Part shown: positions 47,101-62,100 of the stretch, piece after piece | Position numbering within the stretch: position 1 is the first letter of the stretch | Layout of the letters: every line of letters starts with the position of its first letter | Assembly: GCF_037176765.1 (NCBI RefSeq) | Contig: NC_090024.1 | Coordinates: 104,113,057-104,177,056, forward strand | Source of the DNA: Anolis sagrei | Taxonomy: Eukaryota > Chordata > Lepidosauria > Squamata > Anolidae | DNA: 64,000 nucleotides | Direction of reading: 5' to 3' | Program-made: the position numbers and the translations under genes | The notes under the pieces: generated by a model | The model's database searches: none | What the model saw: only the letters and a program-made list of their open reading frames with translations | Told to the model about the DNA's origin: nothing

Positions 47101-50100
47101 CCAGGCAGCCAGTTCTCCTAGCAGGGTATGCTAGCATGTTGCCCCCAAGTTAGAAAGTTTGCCCATGCCTGCTACAGTGCAACACAGTAAGCAATATTTG
47201 AAAGAGGCCACTTTCAAAAGCATGTCATTATCTGCTATTACAGATAAATCATCACGGCTGTTCAAAGACTAAGCAGATCCCAGCTTGTGATTTAATAATA
47301 CTAATAATAAACTTTATTTATACCTCGCTACCATCTCCCCAAGGGACTCGGTGCGGTTTACGTGAGGCCAAGCCCACAATACATCAGTAATACAAACAAT
47401 AACAACAATAATACAAGCAATAAAATAAAATAAAATAAAATAAAATAAAATAAAATAAACCTGTGTTGTTTTCCCTCCAAAATTAAATGCATCCATGTTT
47501 GTAAAACATCAACCACATTTTAGACAGGTTTCCCAGAAACTATTAAAAAGTGTTATCTCATTTCCAGTAATGAAATCACATAAACAAAATGAAAACTATT
47601 TAAACCACACACAGCATGTCTCAACGTGGACAGACATAAGATATAAAAGAACTATAGTATATGTATATAATATGGATATATAATATACGAGTTAGAGATA
47701 TAAAATAAGAAATATGCACACAGTATCCTTTTAGGAAAGTAAATTTTGGTTTTGCTTAACACTATTAACCCATATGTTTGGATCAACATTAGTAAACAAT
47801 GACTGTACATCTTTTATATCCAGTTAAAAAAAGTGTGCAGGGAATTCATTTCAAACTTTTCTTATTTACATTATCAATTATCTATTTTTTTCCACCTTAT
47901 TATGTAGGAGACAATAGATTCTCTTTCTTTAAAATATATGCAGTGACATTATAAACACACGGTCAGAATAATATTAAGATTAAAAGTATAATGTTTCTTT
48001 TCTCCAGCCAAGACACTAAGAAACATGAAAGAGAAAACTCATGTACTTTGAATAAAGACTATTTAGTAAATTAACACAAAATGAACATCTTCATTAATCA
48101 AAATGGCTTATAATTGCTTCCATACAACTTATAATACTCAATTTTCAGAACTTTCTGGATTCCTCTAAAATAAGAAGCAGCTGGTTGTCGTGAAATACAT
48201 ACCTGGTAATGTAAGGCAAATAAGACTTGCAATTAGCAGTGTTATACACATAAAAACGATCAACAGAAATATCTGAAATAGACAAAAAAGCAAAGTAGAT
48301 AACTGATTAGAGGGATACATCAAAACTATTACAAAGTAGTGAGAAGTGACATACAGAAAGCTAAAACACAATGACTTTATTTCAATTGTAGTGAAATTCT
48401 GTGGATTTCTGGTCAAAAGCAAATCTTACTGGATATAGTGGGAATATGTTCAGGGCTACAGATGTATGTGTCTGGAAGCATTTTATGACACACCATTTTA
48501 TGTTGTTTATGCCCAGATTTTAGACTGACTGCTTTAGTATTAAAACTTTGCCACACAAATCAGTGGTAAGCGACTACAGAAAAACAATTGTAACTTTCAA
48601 AAAGATGCCTGCTTTTTAGCTATAGATCATCCTAAATTCCAGAATTTGCACAACATAGACAACTACCTATATTCCACAATAGACAGTGAAAGGAAAACAT
48701 ACAAACATCCAGGAAAGTATACAAACATGCATGCATACAAATAAACATACACAAACCATAAAGCAGAATGGCAAATAGTTTCATTAGTAGCAGCACACAC
48801 ACAGTGAGATTTCTACCCAATATATTCCGTTATTTATTCTCTTTGGCCCAATCTACACCGCCATATAATACAGTTTCTGAATGTAGATTAACGGCAATGG
48901 ACTGGATTATAAGGCAGTGTAAACTCATAAAATCCAGTTCAAAGAAGTTAATCTGCATTCTGAAACTGGATTATACAGCAGTGTAGATCCAGGCTCTGTT
49001 ACGTAAAAGAAAATCTACCTCAATAATACATCTCTTGAGGCAGCAGACTCTATTGGAAGCAAACAGCTATGATCTTTAAAAAATATACAATCTTTTTCAA
49101 TCTTCAAAAATGCAAACTTTTTGTCTTTGTATTATGTCAGTATAATAAAAAATAATGACATTTCGTTTGGTGACAAAAAAGATCAAAATGAGGTCCAAGA
49201 GAAATGACAGAAAAAAAGAATACATACAAAAATACTGCAGATACCTAAAACAAGGGGGGGGGGGGGGAAGGATGCCAATACATGGAAAGCACTGGAAAGA
49301 TCTGCCTACCCTGAGTGGAAATTTTAAAGGCCTACGGTAAGGCTGAAAACCAACAGGTCCTCCTTGTTGTAGTATGGCTTGGTGGGCTGCGTGAAGACCT
49401 TCTCCCACAACTGGGATGGCATTGTTATTGCGAGCAGGTTGGTTATTAGGCTGTTGGTTTGCATTGTTTTCATTCTCTTCCTGGTCTCCAAGTAAGTAAG
49501 AATGCAGATCCCTAAAACAAAGGATCGAGGAAATATTATCTCCCTGGGCTATTATAACATCTCTTGAGAACAACACATAATGAATATGAAGTAATATCAT
49601 TGATAAGCAATAATGACGTGGACTATTCAATGGCATCAATTTCAATCAGTTTGTTTTCATGCCCAGTTCTAGAAAGATGGCGTGGCTATGGTACCAAAAA
49701 ATCATGTCAACTGATTGGAATATCCGAAAGGAAAAGCACTCCTATTGAACCAGAGTTTTACTTGATGGGGACGTTGGATTACCTAGAGAAAAAAACATTG
49801 AAAGATACTATCATATTTGACTGCTGCAGTGAGAATCATCTTTGCCCAGAAATGGAAAGACTTAGCTCTCCCAATACAAGAAGATTGGCTTTTGAAGATA
49901 CAAGAGTTAGCTGAGATTGACAATGTTGATTATGTTGATGGAGAAATTCTTGACCATTTTCAAGAAAGTCTTGATACGTATATATTACCTTTTTACAACA
50001 AAGACGGGGACAAAATTCTATTATTGTTTTTCAGGTTTTGAAGAGTGTTATGAAAGATGGAAGGGTGGTTATACAGTGATATATTAAGGGAACCTTTTGC

Positions 50101-53100
50101 CATTGTATGTGTATAGCAGGGGAATGTGTGGAGTTGTAGTGGTTAGAATTATTGTTTTACACTGAGTTTTGTTTGTTGTTGTAGGTTAGTTTTTATATTT
50201 AAAATATTTCTTTTGGGGTTTTTGGGGGGGGGGTGTTGTTCTTTTGGTTTTATGTAATTTGTCTTTCAGCATACTGTCTTTGTTTAACTGTAGATTTGCT
50301 TCCTTGGATAAAAATTAGTTTTAGAAGTTCAAACATGTTATTTCAGGTGTATGAATGAATTCCACTTACAGTAAGTACCCAGCAGTAACAGTCCATGCCC
50401 GTACAAGACCCTTCAGCCACTGCCTCGTGTGTCCCTGTTCAAGCAAAGCTGGAAGTACAACCTGAAGCAAAAGCAGTTCGAGGGAAAGTTCGCTCACAGG
50501 AGCATCACTGCAGAAATAAAAAGGGAGTGGAGACAGTGTAAACAACAACCCAGGGACCCCCAATGTGTAGGGGATTATAAACCATTTGTAGATAAACGTT
50601 TCCTACACATCACTAACTAATTGCTGCCAAATAGTTTTGTGGCTCTCCTCACCACCCCAAAAAACAAATGTTGCAGAAAGAACAACATGTCTCCCACCAA
50701 GAAAAGGGCACAAATACAATGCAACCTTATAAAGCATATGGTGATTCTACACAAAATCTGCAGTTCGTTCTTCACATATACAAAAAATTTAGGAAGGGTT
50801 TAATTTATAACAAAAACCAAAAGGTTTTTATAGTTTGGTTCAGGAATAATATTAAATTACTCAAATGCCCTCTGCTGTTCTCCCCTCCTGTTTAGACATC
50901 AAAATCTTTCATTCTGTTATCAATCGAATATTGTTTTGATCAAACCCTGATCTATATTAAATACCACAATCTTGAAAAGCAAGCATGAACTGTAAGTCAT
51001 TGTTCAAAAGTTAACTTTTCCCCCTAGAACTAGACTTAACCACAATTTTAGGTTTGGTTATAAAAGTAAACTAGTTCTAAGTATAATGCGTTGTTAGACA
51101 AAAAAGGAACAAAATATTCCAATTTCCTATCAGAAATTGAGGAAAAGGGGAAGCTCAAGAGCTTTGGGATTTTTTTAAGTAACACAGTACAGAAGCTTAG
51201 CACTAATTTCCACTAGACCACTGTTTGATTGGCACAATAATAAAACCAGCAGTTAGTTTCAAACAAAAATAAAAATGCATTTGTAGCAAAAGAAGAGGTC
51301 TGGAAAGACAAAAAATATTTCAAAGTGTAATTTATCTTACCTGTAGAGCATGACATTATATGGAAGAAAATGAGGCAGCAGATATTTAATAATTCGTATT
51401 GGAAGCCAAAGCATGAGCAAGACAATTGACCCAAAGACTATCTGCAATGAGAAAAAAAACAGTCTGGAATACGTTCCCCACATACAGTCTATTTATATTC
51501 CAAAACAATTCATGCAAAGGTTTGAATCATAACTAAGTTAGTCAACACTTGCTTGCTGTGCATTAACTCTACTCCTGTTTACTACTAATAACAGCTTGCT
51601 GCCACATCAGAATTCCCTGTTTAGCTATTATACCCCAATAAGGAGAGAAATCTCACTTCAAGTATCATTTAGGATTCTTGCTGAGAGGAAAAAGCTCTAG
51701 CCTATGACTAGATTACCAATTCAAATGTTGTGGCAAACCATGACTGACAACAGATAAAATCAGGAAGAAGGGGGTGTTTTTAGTTTTGCAGCTCGTATCC
51801 TAATTGTTTTGAAAATAATCTAAGACAGTGTTTTAGTAAAGTTTCTCTTCTGGTGCTTGCACAAGTGGTTTTACTGAAATATCCCTAAACCAGGAACCAG
51901 CAGATCAGAGTTCACTTGCAAAATGTCCTTTTCTCAAACTTCCTAGAATAAAGCTGCTGCAGGAAAATTATAATGTTCTGATTTATACTTTATAGTGTGG
52001 GCGCACTAAGATTTGGACTACAGTTCTGGAGACCAGGGTTAAAATCCTCAAACAATTATAAAACCCACAGTGAGATCTTGGGCAAATCATTATGCATTTC
52101 TTCGAAATAAAAAAGTCTAGCAACTACAGGAAATATCTCCAGAAAAAAAATATATGGATGCTTGTTTCTAAAGAAAGAATTAACCATTATTTTTGTGCTC
52201 TTGGATCTTTCCTAGGACCTCATACAATTTTGAAAATATAATCTGAACAGTCTAGAGTGATTTTTGTTTGAATCTTCATTAAATCTGTATTTTACTGCTA
52301 CAATCATGATCTGGAACAGATCTCCATACAGTATAAACCTTGGGAGTTTAAGACATATATGGATTCTCACTATGTAAAAGATGCAATGTAGCAAGAAGCT
52401 GCTTGCTACTTTGCAAGGTGAATTTACAATTACATATGTAAAAAGAAACCTGCTTATATCCTAAACAGAATCAGAATATAAAGTGATTGCCAGCAAGAAT
52501 AATATCAAGATTTTAAAAGAAAAAAGTGGAAAGACTTATTTACCACTGATAAAATAAACCTTCTGAGATGCCTATAAATAGGCAAATGAATCATTTCTTG
52601 AACTGGATTGAAGTCTGGATCGTTTAAATTTCTCAGAAACCAGAGGACGCCAGGTCTCAGTACCTGAAATGGAAAATTAACACTTGAAAGGAAGAGAAAT
52701 GCATGCAAGTCAATCTTTGAGCGATTAAAACTTTCAAATTAAATTTTCCATTTATGTAACATTTCATTTATAAACCTTAAACCATCCCAAGTCCCCTATT
52801 ATTATTATCATTGACACAAAAACACAGTATGACACAGCAAGAGATATACATGCTGGATTTCATATCACAAAATCACAAGTCGAACATTTCCCAAGTGTTT
52901 AGGATTGTGTGATGTGTTTTGAATGATGCGCGCAGATCCAAGTAAGATGGACTTTTGCAATTGACAGATTGTGATTTTGTCAATGTTTATTGTTTCCAAA
53001 TGCTGGTTGAGATATTTTGGTATGGCACCCAGTGTGCTGATGACCACTGGGACCACCTGTACTGGTTTATGCTTTTGCATTTCGATTTTGAGGTCTTGAT

Positions 53101-56100
53101 AATGGCTGAGTTTACCACAGATATATAAACCTCACTTGCATAGTTTCCAGCAGACCTCTCAACCTCTTAGAATGCCTGCTATAGATGTGGGTGAAACGTC
53201 AGGAGAGAGTGCTTCTGGAATATGGCCATACAGCCTGGAAAACTGACAGCAACTCAATATGAAATACATTCATGGGAAGAGCCACTAATGCTGCGAAAAG
53301 CTAAAGGGAGTACAAAAAGAGGAAGGTAGATTGACTCAATAAAGAAGCCATAGCCCTGGGTTTGCAAGACCTGAACAGGGTGGTTAATAATAGGATTCTT
53401 TAGCAGTCCCTCATTCACAGGCTCCCCATGGATCTGCCTGATGGCATATTAACAACAAAGAAGAGTTCATATGCCACATCAAGTAATACAAACTAACTTC
53501 GCAATTGCAATAGCATTTCCCACACTGACTTTGTGAAGAAACCTCTTGTTTTGTCCTCCTTTCCCTAAGGAGAGCTCATCATTACAGTTGGCTATTATAA
53601 AAGGTTATATAACTTTAAAAATAATGCTTGATGTTCCTGATTTTTTCATTGTTTTCCAAGTTCTCACCTTTGATGTTGAATCTTTTTAGATTTAAGCATA
53701 GCTTGCTTTTATTAATCTTATATAAGTCAAATGTATTTTGCTGATGAGCAAGATTAAATGTTTTATATACATTTGCAAGACAGCTGTTTGGATCTTTCCC
53801 AGTGCAATGCAATGCAATGCAAAAGACATACTTTTTAAAAAGAAGTCTTGCAATCCAGGACTTTACTTTACCCAATTCATTGTGTCCTGGAAAAATTAAG
53901 TGGTCAAATAAAAAGTTACAGTCACATTTAATTTTCAGTTCTACATGCTTTACCCATCCACTCATGTTTTTTTTTAATTGCAGCATTTTAATTCCTTTTA
54001 TCTGTTCAGCTGTTTAAAAAGCTGATCCATATTCTTCTACCTCGCCTTTCTCAAACCCCAAGGTGATTCAAGGTGGCTTTCCAAAGGTTTGCATTTTTAA
54101 CATGCAAAAATCATTACTGATTTAACACCCACAAGATGTTTTCAGGAAATCACACTCTTGTAAATGCTTACCTCTCGCAGCAAAAGGATGAAGGACGCAA
54201 AGTAAAAGACATACACCATTCCTACTAGCCAATGAAGGAACATCGTTGTGCCAGGAGCGGATTGGAAACTCAACTCTCTGTCCTTCAAAGTAGCGTCAAA
54301 CATTTCCTAAGAAAAAGATCACATGTAATCCTGCATGTAATACAAGTGTATCAGCTTTCATATCTAGAAAAGGATAAAACTGCAAAATGATGAAAAAATG
54401 TCCTCCTACAATAAAAATATTAAAAATCACCAGGATATCATTGGATAAATGGATTTTACACCACATTCATGGATAATCATTTGTCCATCCTTCACAATTG
54501 TGAACATAAAAATGATAATAATGAACTTCCCTTCATTGAAGAGCACTACGAAAGAATCTTTCATTTCTATGCATCTAACCAGGTTTCCAGCTCATATAAC
54601 CAATATTATTTTACCTAAAGGGCTTTTAAACCATAAACATCTAAGAGCCACAGCATACTTATGTCTGGAAAGAGGGGCTATCATTTCTATTTTAGAGACA
54701 TAACTTCAAAATGTAGCATAAAATATCTGCATTCAAAGAGATATCAGTCTTACCAGAGAACATATGTCCAACCACCAGCCACAGATGAGAGGGAAAACAC
54801 CAATTTCTACCACCACTAACAATGACACCTACAGAGGGAAAAAAAATAGATTTGGGGTTTTTTTTAAATGTACATCATTTACTGTATCTGGTAATGTAGT
54901 TGTTTTTAAAGAGTGTCATACCTTGACAACTATATAGCATACTCCAAGCAAGCGACGAGATCTCTGAAATTTTACAAGTGCAGCCAAGCCCTATATAAAA
55001 TGGTTAAGGAAGTGTCAATGAAATGCTGCTTGATAGGGATGGTTGAGAAGTTATTAAAAAGAGCATTGGTCAACAAGAAATTCTCAAGTAGGAAACCATG
55101 TATTCTCATAACACTGCAACTATATATAGTGTCTGTATAATGCTCATAATTGGGATGAGATAATATACTCTGAATTTTCTACTTATTCTGTCACAATGTA
55201 AGATTTTCAAATCTACCCTTCAAAAACATGTAGCTATAAGTTAAGCAACACTCCACAAGAACAGATCTGGAGGGACACTTAAGGAGAACGGGGTTATAAA
55301 GCACAGGAGGTTATGTTCTAATATAATGATTAGAAATTGTTTTTGTTATTTATTTATTATTTATTTACAGTATTTCTATCCCGCCTTTCTCAGCCCAAAG
55401 GCGACTCAAGACGGCTTACAAATTGGCAGCAATTTGATGCCACAATAATAATAAATACCACTAAAACATTTGTTACATCAGTGAATGACTGCACATGGGA
55501 TTTGCAACTAAATGCTTCTTTAAAAGGAAGTTCTACAATATTAGAACAACGTCTCTTCCTAACAGGAACCTATTGCTCAATTAACCATCCAGACAAAGAG
55601 ATCTAAGCCCAGCTTAACTAATACAGATGCATATGATCAATGTAGAGTTACCATCAGGGATCATTTTAACTACAATGAATATACCAGGAACACATGCCTT
55701 CCATGCTTAGACTTTTCCTTATTTCTGGAATGAGTTTCCTTCTGCCCTTACATCAACACCAACATTATCTACGAATAAGACTAACAGCCCTTCTTTAGTC
55801 AAGATTTGCAGTTTTGCATAGAGAACTAAAACAAGCACTTTTTAATTCAGTTTTCAGTATTGCAAAGGACAACAACCCTTATCTCCACCCACTTCTCTGT
55901 AATAATGCCTCCCACCCACATCTTCATCTGCAGCAGCAATCATTAACTATGATTGCCTCTACGGCATATCATTCATTGTTGTTTAATATTGTTGTCAAAT
56001 TAATAAATGCAGTTCAGGCAAATAGTGGTAGATGGAATTCATTCTATAATATGAATGGAGAAATCCTTCAGATTGCTTTCCTACCACAGTATTCCCAATG

Positions 56101-59100
56101 TAATTGAGATTCTCATTAGTGTGTCCGCACCAACAGGATTTCCCCAACAGACAAAAATAATTCTTACTAAGTCTGAGAACATTGTACTCACGGCGACTAT
56201 CCAATGTTTAAATACTAAATACATGAGCAGGGGGGCACTTAGGAAAGGATACATGGCACACAATTAAGGAGACTGCCAGGAGCACGTAGCCAACTATTGT
56301 TGTGATTAGGCCTTCAAAGTGTGATGCTTGAACCTGAGGAATACAGAAACATACACTGTACATGCCTTGAGACAAAAACCAGTTATTTTTCCTTATGAGA
56401 ATAAATAAAGCATTATATATACTGAGATGTTACAAAAGATAATGCAACTATTTCCTACAGTCCAAAATATTCTGGACACAATTCAATACTTTTTATGGCT
56501 ACTAACTATGCAGAATTGTTGTTGGGTTTGGTTTTTTTTACAAAACATTGTAATCACAGAAGCATTTCAATAACTTATCATCTGAGTATTACATGCTTAT
56601 TAAACTACCAGAGATCAATAATACATTTAAACAGATTATTGGTGAAGAATTAATATATTAACACATTAACAGAATTTTTGTCCAGCTTAACCAATACAAG
56701 TATATATGATCATGTAGGCCTGCCATCCGGGATCATTTAACTACAATTAAGATACCAGGAATGATATGGCATACAATCAGGAAGAGTAGCACCTCTGTGG
56801 GTAGAGAAGAGCTGCAACTGATGGGGGGCCGAGTTCCTCTTAAAGCCCAATTTTTAGGACAGGAAGGTATGTGGGCCAGAAGCCAACACTAGCTATTCTC
56901 CTCAAACAAGACATTTTGGAGGTGGGACTTTAACTTTCATCCAATGAATCCAAAAATGCTTAGATCTTCTGAAGAGGCTCCAAGATTAGGTCCTTTACTT
57001 CAACAGCTTGAAGGTAGCAGTTTTAATGAAGTTTTATTTGGAAACGTTGTTTGTAAAGGCAGAAGGGGGAAGAGTACACTATCTCAAGCCATAGCTAGTC
57101 TAAGTCAGCAAAATTTGTTTCCTGCTCAGGGTGGCTTTGAGATCACATTTCAAAAATTGCTTTACTGATAATTAAGAAAAAATATGGATATTAGGGATGT
57201 GCAATGCTTTGGAGGTTTGTTTCATAATATGGAGATTTCTATGATTCGTTAATACACATCTCCAAATTACTAATTGGGAGGGGACTCTCTCTGAAACACT
57301 ATGAAATGAAATGGAAGCCTTTGAAACATTTACATTAATAAACATTTGTTGTTTCAGAATGTTTCAAGCTGTAGTTTTTTTTAAAAAGAATCTTTAATTG
57401 AATTTTTTAAAAAAAATTCCTAAAAATCAGTAATGAATGAATCTCTCTGAAACTTAGCAGGATTTATGTCCTGCTTATGTTGTCTCATTGTGCAAAACAT
57501 CAAGGGGATACCTCTTGTAGTTTTAAAAATTATTTGTAAAAACCTTTTGAAACTCCTAAAAAATCACAGAGTGACTGAATCACAGGATGACCAAAACGTT
57601 CTGAAACTTGGCCGATTTAATATCATAAATACGACCTACAACTTTCATCCTGATAGCCATAAAAATAAAGGAGAAATAAGCCTCTAAATTTTCCCTATTG
57701 CCACTAACAGAGCAAATCTTAACAAAACAATTACAAAGCTTTGGAGATTCGGATGATGAAACAACACAACCCCTTCTGAATCTTTATGGAACAAAGTGGG
57801 GGGCATCCGAATCTTTGAAATTAATTTCTAATCGGATTTCAGCTGCTTTACACATCTCTAATGGATATGGAAATAATAGGCATCAAGAAGGATATGATAT
57901 TTTCAAGGGTATGGTGCCACATATTTTTGCATTTGCTTAATAGCTAGGTTGTTAACCATCATTCCCACCAACCATCATCCAAATATTGTGGCACAAATGG
58001 AAAACTTAGGCAGGGGCAATTTCTGAATTTCTGGTTTTCACTTAAGGTGCAAACAGCACTGGATGATGATGTGTCTCCGTGAAAGGAAGAATCAATCCAG
58101 AAACAAGATATTCTTTCTCAGAAAGTGCACCCTGCTGTAGCATTCTCAGAGAAGCATAAATTCCCTCCTCTATTAATGGAAACTGATGTCTATTCCTTCC
58201 CACTGATATTCTGGAAGAGATGGCAACAGCACTCTACTAGCACTCTCTTCGAAACGCACTGCTGTAGGAAAATACCCTGGATATTCTCACTCCTAAATGC
58301 TGGATTTTTGCAAGAAACTAAAGAACAGATTTTTTTATTTTTAACTGACAAAATGAAAATACTTACATATTCTTCAAAGCCTAGCCCAACAATAGAGAAG
58401 TGGCCAATGTGGTAGGGACAAAATGCTAGGAAATGAAAAACAAAACACTATGGAATGACTACTTTTGTCAAATGTAATACACGCCTTAAAATCATCCTTT
58501 CCCACCACACAGCAAAGGATAGAAATATTTCTGTTTCCTCAGGTTCCTCTACAACACATTTGCAAAATATATTGAAGTAGTGCTAGGTTGTATAACATTT
58601 ATCACTAACTTCTAGGCTCCTCCATGTGAAATATAAGAAAAGATATCTGAAATCTGATTTATTGTGTCATTACTTTTTAAATATCAAGGTTCTTCCAATA
58701 GTGCTAAAGGAACTGTGATCATTGCTTTGAAAAAATCTTTCTTCTCCTGAAATTCATACATGTCTGCTGTGAGTTAGATCCCTGTCACATCAATATCCAG
58801 AAAAAAACTAAAAAAAACTGTTACTTACCAAACACAAGTATGAATAGTGTATTTAATGACACCACCCAGAATACATGTTCCTGAGAGAAGGAGGAAAGAA
58901 GTGAAATTAGGAATCAAAGTATTAAAAGTACCTGATAAATAACCTGAGTTTCTCATTTTCTAATCAATTCCTCTTCTACTTCTTTCCTGAATTATATGTA
59001 ATGAGATATTGGTACTTCCAAAATAAAAAACCTAAAAATAAAAACGAGGGTCAACCTTTGTTACAAGGGCTTGCATGCTCACATTCCTGGTCGCCAAACA

Positions 59101-62100
59101 AATGCTAATAAAGCAAATGTAAGTGGTAATTTCAGCTGACATAAAATTTTAGGCGATACACTAAAATAAGGTGTTGAAAGTTTCCAGATTTAACATATTG
59201 GGATTTTACTTGTTAGCTATAAAAATACAAAGGGATAGTGCAGGATATAATTATAAAGAACTATTTTAATATAAAGAGACTTCACTTACTAGAAAGACTA
59301 GGGATCCATCAAGCCCAAGCATCTAGAAACAAGAGATAAATTCTGCAATGAGTAATCAACAGTTTCTACATGCCCAGAAGTTTCAAAGGTCTCTTAAGCC
59401 TCAAGTAACTACTACTCCCTGCAGCTTTTACAATACATAGGATCCAGAGAAACACAAGCCAAATTAAGAAATAACAACATTTCCTGTTCCTTCCTACTGT
59501 ATTCCTTTTTTTGTTGAGTATTAGAGAACACTTTAGGACAGAGGTTCCCAATCTTTTTTTTTTTTTTTTTTTTTGACCAGGGACCACTCTCCAATACTGA
59601 TACCAAAAGGGTTACGAATTGGTTTTTGGTCAACTTTAGATTCTGTTCGGTTATTTGAGATACTGATTCAAAAAATTGCATTGGATAGACCACACCAGCT
59701 CTAGTTTCCGATACTGAACATATGCCATCCAGCAGTCGCCATCTGCTCAAGCACAGAAAACCACATTTAATAAGCCTCAGCACTATAAGAGGATTTTGAA
59801 AAAAATCAGTTTCTCTCAGGGACCATATTTTAGTGCTTGCGGACCACTGGTGGTCCATGGACCACAGGTTGGGAACCACTGCTCTAGGACAGCATGGGAT
59901 CCAACACAGCTGCTTCCTTTTTTAATGGGATCAGGAGTCACACTCAGAATATGACAGGAGTAGGCAGGCTCAAGGTGGAAACGTCTGCCAGAGCTAAGAG
60001 GTCTGGACTAGGTGTAACATGAAAACACAACTAACTAGCAAGCGGAAGCCTTAAAAACACAACAGCAGGACTAACTGCTTCAAGAGAAATGATCAGTAGA
60101 AGGAATACTTAACCCTTATGGTATTTACTATTTCCCTGCTCCAAATTTTCCTGTACAAGTAGTCTTTTCATAATGTATGTTTCATCTTTGCTCACCAATC
60201 CTAATCAACCCATCTCCAAATCATTTTTCTCTTGTTAAAAATATCACTGTTATCATGTGTAATTATGTAATGCATAAACTGACCAATATGAAGAGGAGAA
60301 TACAATGTGAGGGTGAGAATAGGAAACTATCAATGGTTGCCAGGTTTGCAGGCCTAAGAATAAGCAGCCTTTGAGACACATAAGCCTTACTCACTCTTTC
60401 CCATGTGAGTTCTTCTGCAGCTCGATCCCATTCCAAAGCATTCCAGTTCATGTCATCTTATCAAATCAAAGAAAAAAAATTAAGATTTCTAGAGAAAAGT
60501 TCTGCAAGAATAGTAATCCATTACAATTTGACAGGGCCCCATATTACAATACAGTGTTGTACCAATAATGAAATAAGACCAGATGTTTCCAATATTCAGC
60601 CAGATGCTTACAGGTTGTCAACACAAAAATATATAGCTACCATTTTATTTGGCTTAAGTATGACAATCAGTATTCAGAAATGCCCAGGAAACAGAATGCT
60701 ATTTCAATTAATACAAGCTTGAAATTGAATCCATCAAAATGCAATTCAACTGTTCTACAATGTAGCACTGATATTGTTGCTAAACAGTAACTAATATACC
60801 TTGAGCTCCATTGTTTGCATCTGCTGCATCTTCTACTACAACATCTTCTTCATCTTCATTGTCTTCCTCTTCTTCATCTGGTTGTTCTTCTTGGATTTCT
60901 GGATTTTCCCCTACAACAGCATTCTCAGCAGGCTGATCCACAGGCTGGTCAGGTGCAGCATTTTCAGCTCCGCCGTTTCCAGCACCTTGAGCCTGCAGGG
61001 CATAAATCAAGACAAATGCAGCTGAACTAAAGAGTTGTGCTATAAGAAATGTCTCCAGAGACATAAATTATCACTGTACCTTTTGAACATTAGGAAACCA
61101 TTCAATTGATTTTCTTGCTTTTTAATCCCAAAATATAAACAAACAGTATATATGTAAATTACATTCCTAAACTGATGCATACGTGACAACTTCATATTCC
61201 AAAAAATTGTACCAGACACATTGTAAAACAAGTTGGTTTTAAGTGTGCTTTAGGGTTCTCTTCCCAATGAGTACATCCAGCATTCAAAAGCAACCTGATT
61301 TCCTTTTCATCCAACTTAATTCCCTAAAGCAGTGGATCTCAATCTGTAGGTTCCCAGGTATTTTGGCCTATAACTCCCAGAAATCCCAACCAGTTTACCA
61401 GCTGTTAGGATTTCTGGAAGTTGAAGGCCAAAACATCTGAGGATCCACAGGTTAAGAAGAACTGCCCTAAAGCAACATAAGTAACAAGGAAATCCTGAAC
61501 AGAAGAGAGCATCTTGCAAGCTGCATCATCCAGAAACAGAATTGTATTAAAGGACACTAAGATATCCTAACCTTCTGTAGCAATTTGTATCACAGCTGTA
61601 TGTACACAATTTTGCAAATACTATGACACTGGTTCAGCCTTACTAGCCTTACACAGTAAGCTTTAGCCTTGGGTTCTTCTGTTAACTGTTTTGCATGACC
61701 ACAAGGAAGGGTTCTGAAATGTTTACCCCTATTTTTGTTAATCGGACTTTGCTATAACATTTATAATTTATGTGCAATTCCTACTATAGTTATTTGAAAC
61801 AAGCAGTAAAAATTTTAACTGGCTTGTTTTCTTTATAAAGTAACCAACTCTCACTTGAATTCTCATACCACAACCGCTCATACTTTATCTAAAATGTAAG
61901 TGGCAGCTTTCAAACTCATCTTTGTTTTGTTGCAACAGAAAATGGATGGTAAGGCTTGTCGAAACTCATTTCTGAAACTTTAAATTATGGTTAGAACATT
62001 CAAAACAAACTGTTCTAAGAAACCTGATAATTAAAACACAAAGAAGCATTTTTGCCAGATGTGCACAATCTCTCCCTCCCCACTCTATTAATTTGATTAA

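Noticed and set aside
46501-47153. long Ser/Pro/Leu- or Arg/Glu-rich frames
   Set aside because: They are low-complexity translations of a CCTT tract.
49097-49645. 182-codon frame as a separate gene
   Set aside because: Its conserved part (49310-49511) is a MARCHF6 exon; the rest is intron.
53800-53822. short ATGCA repeat as a regulatory array
   Set aside because: Only about four units of a pentamer, most simply a microsatellite.
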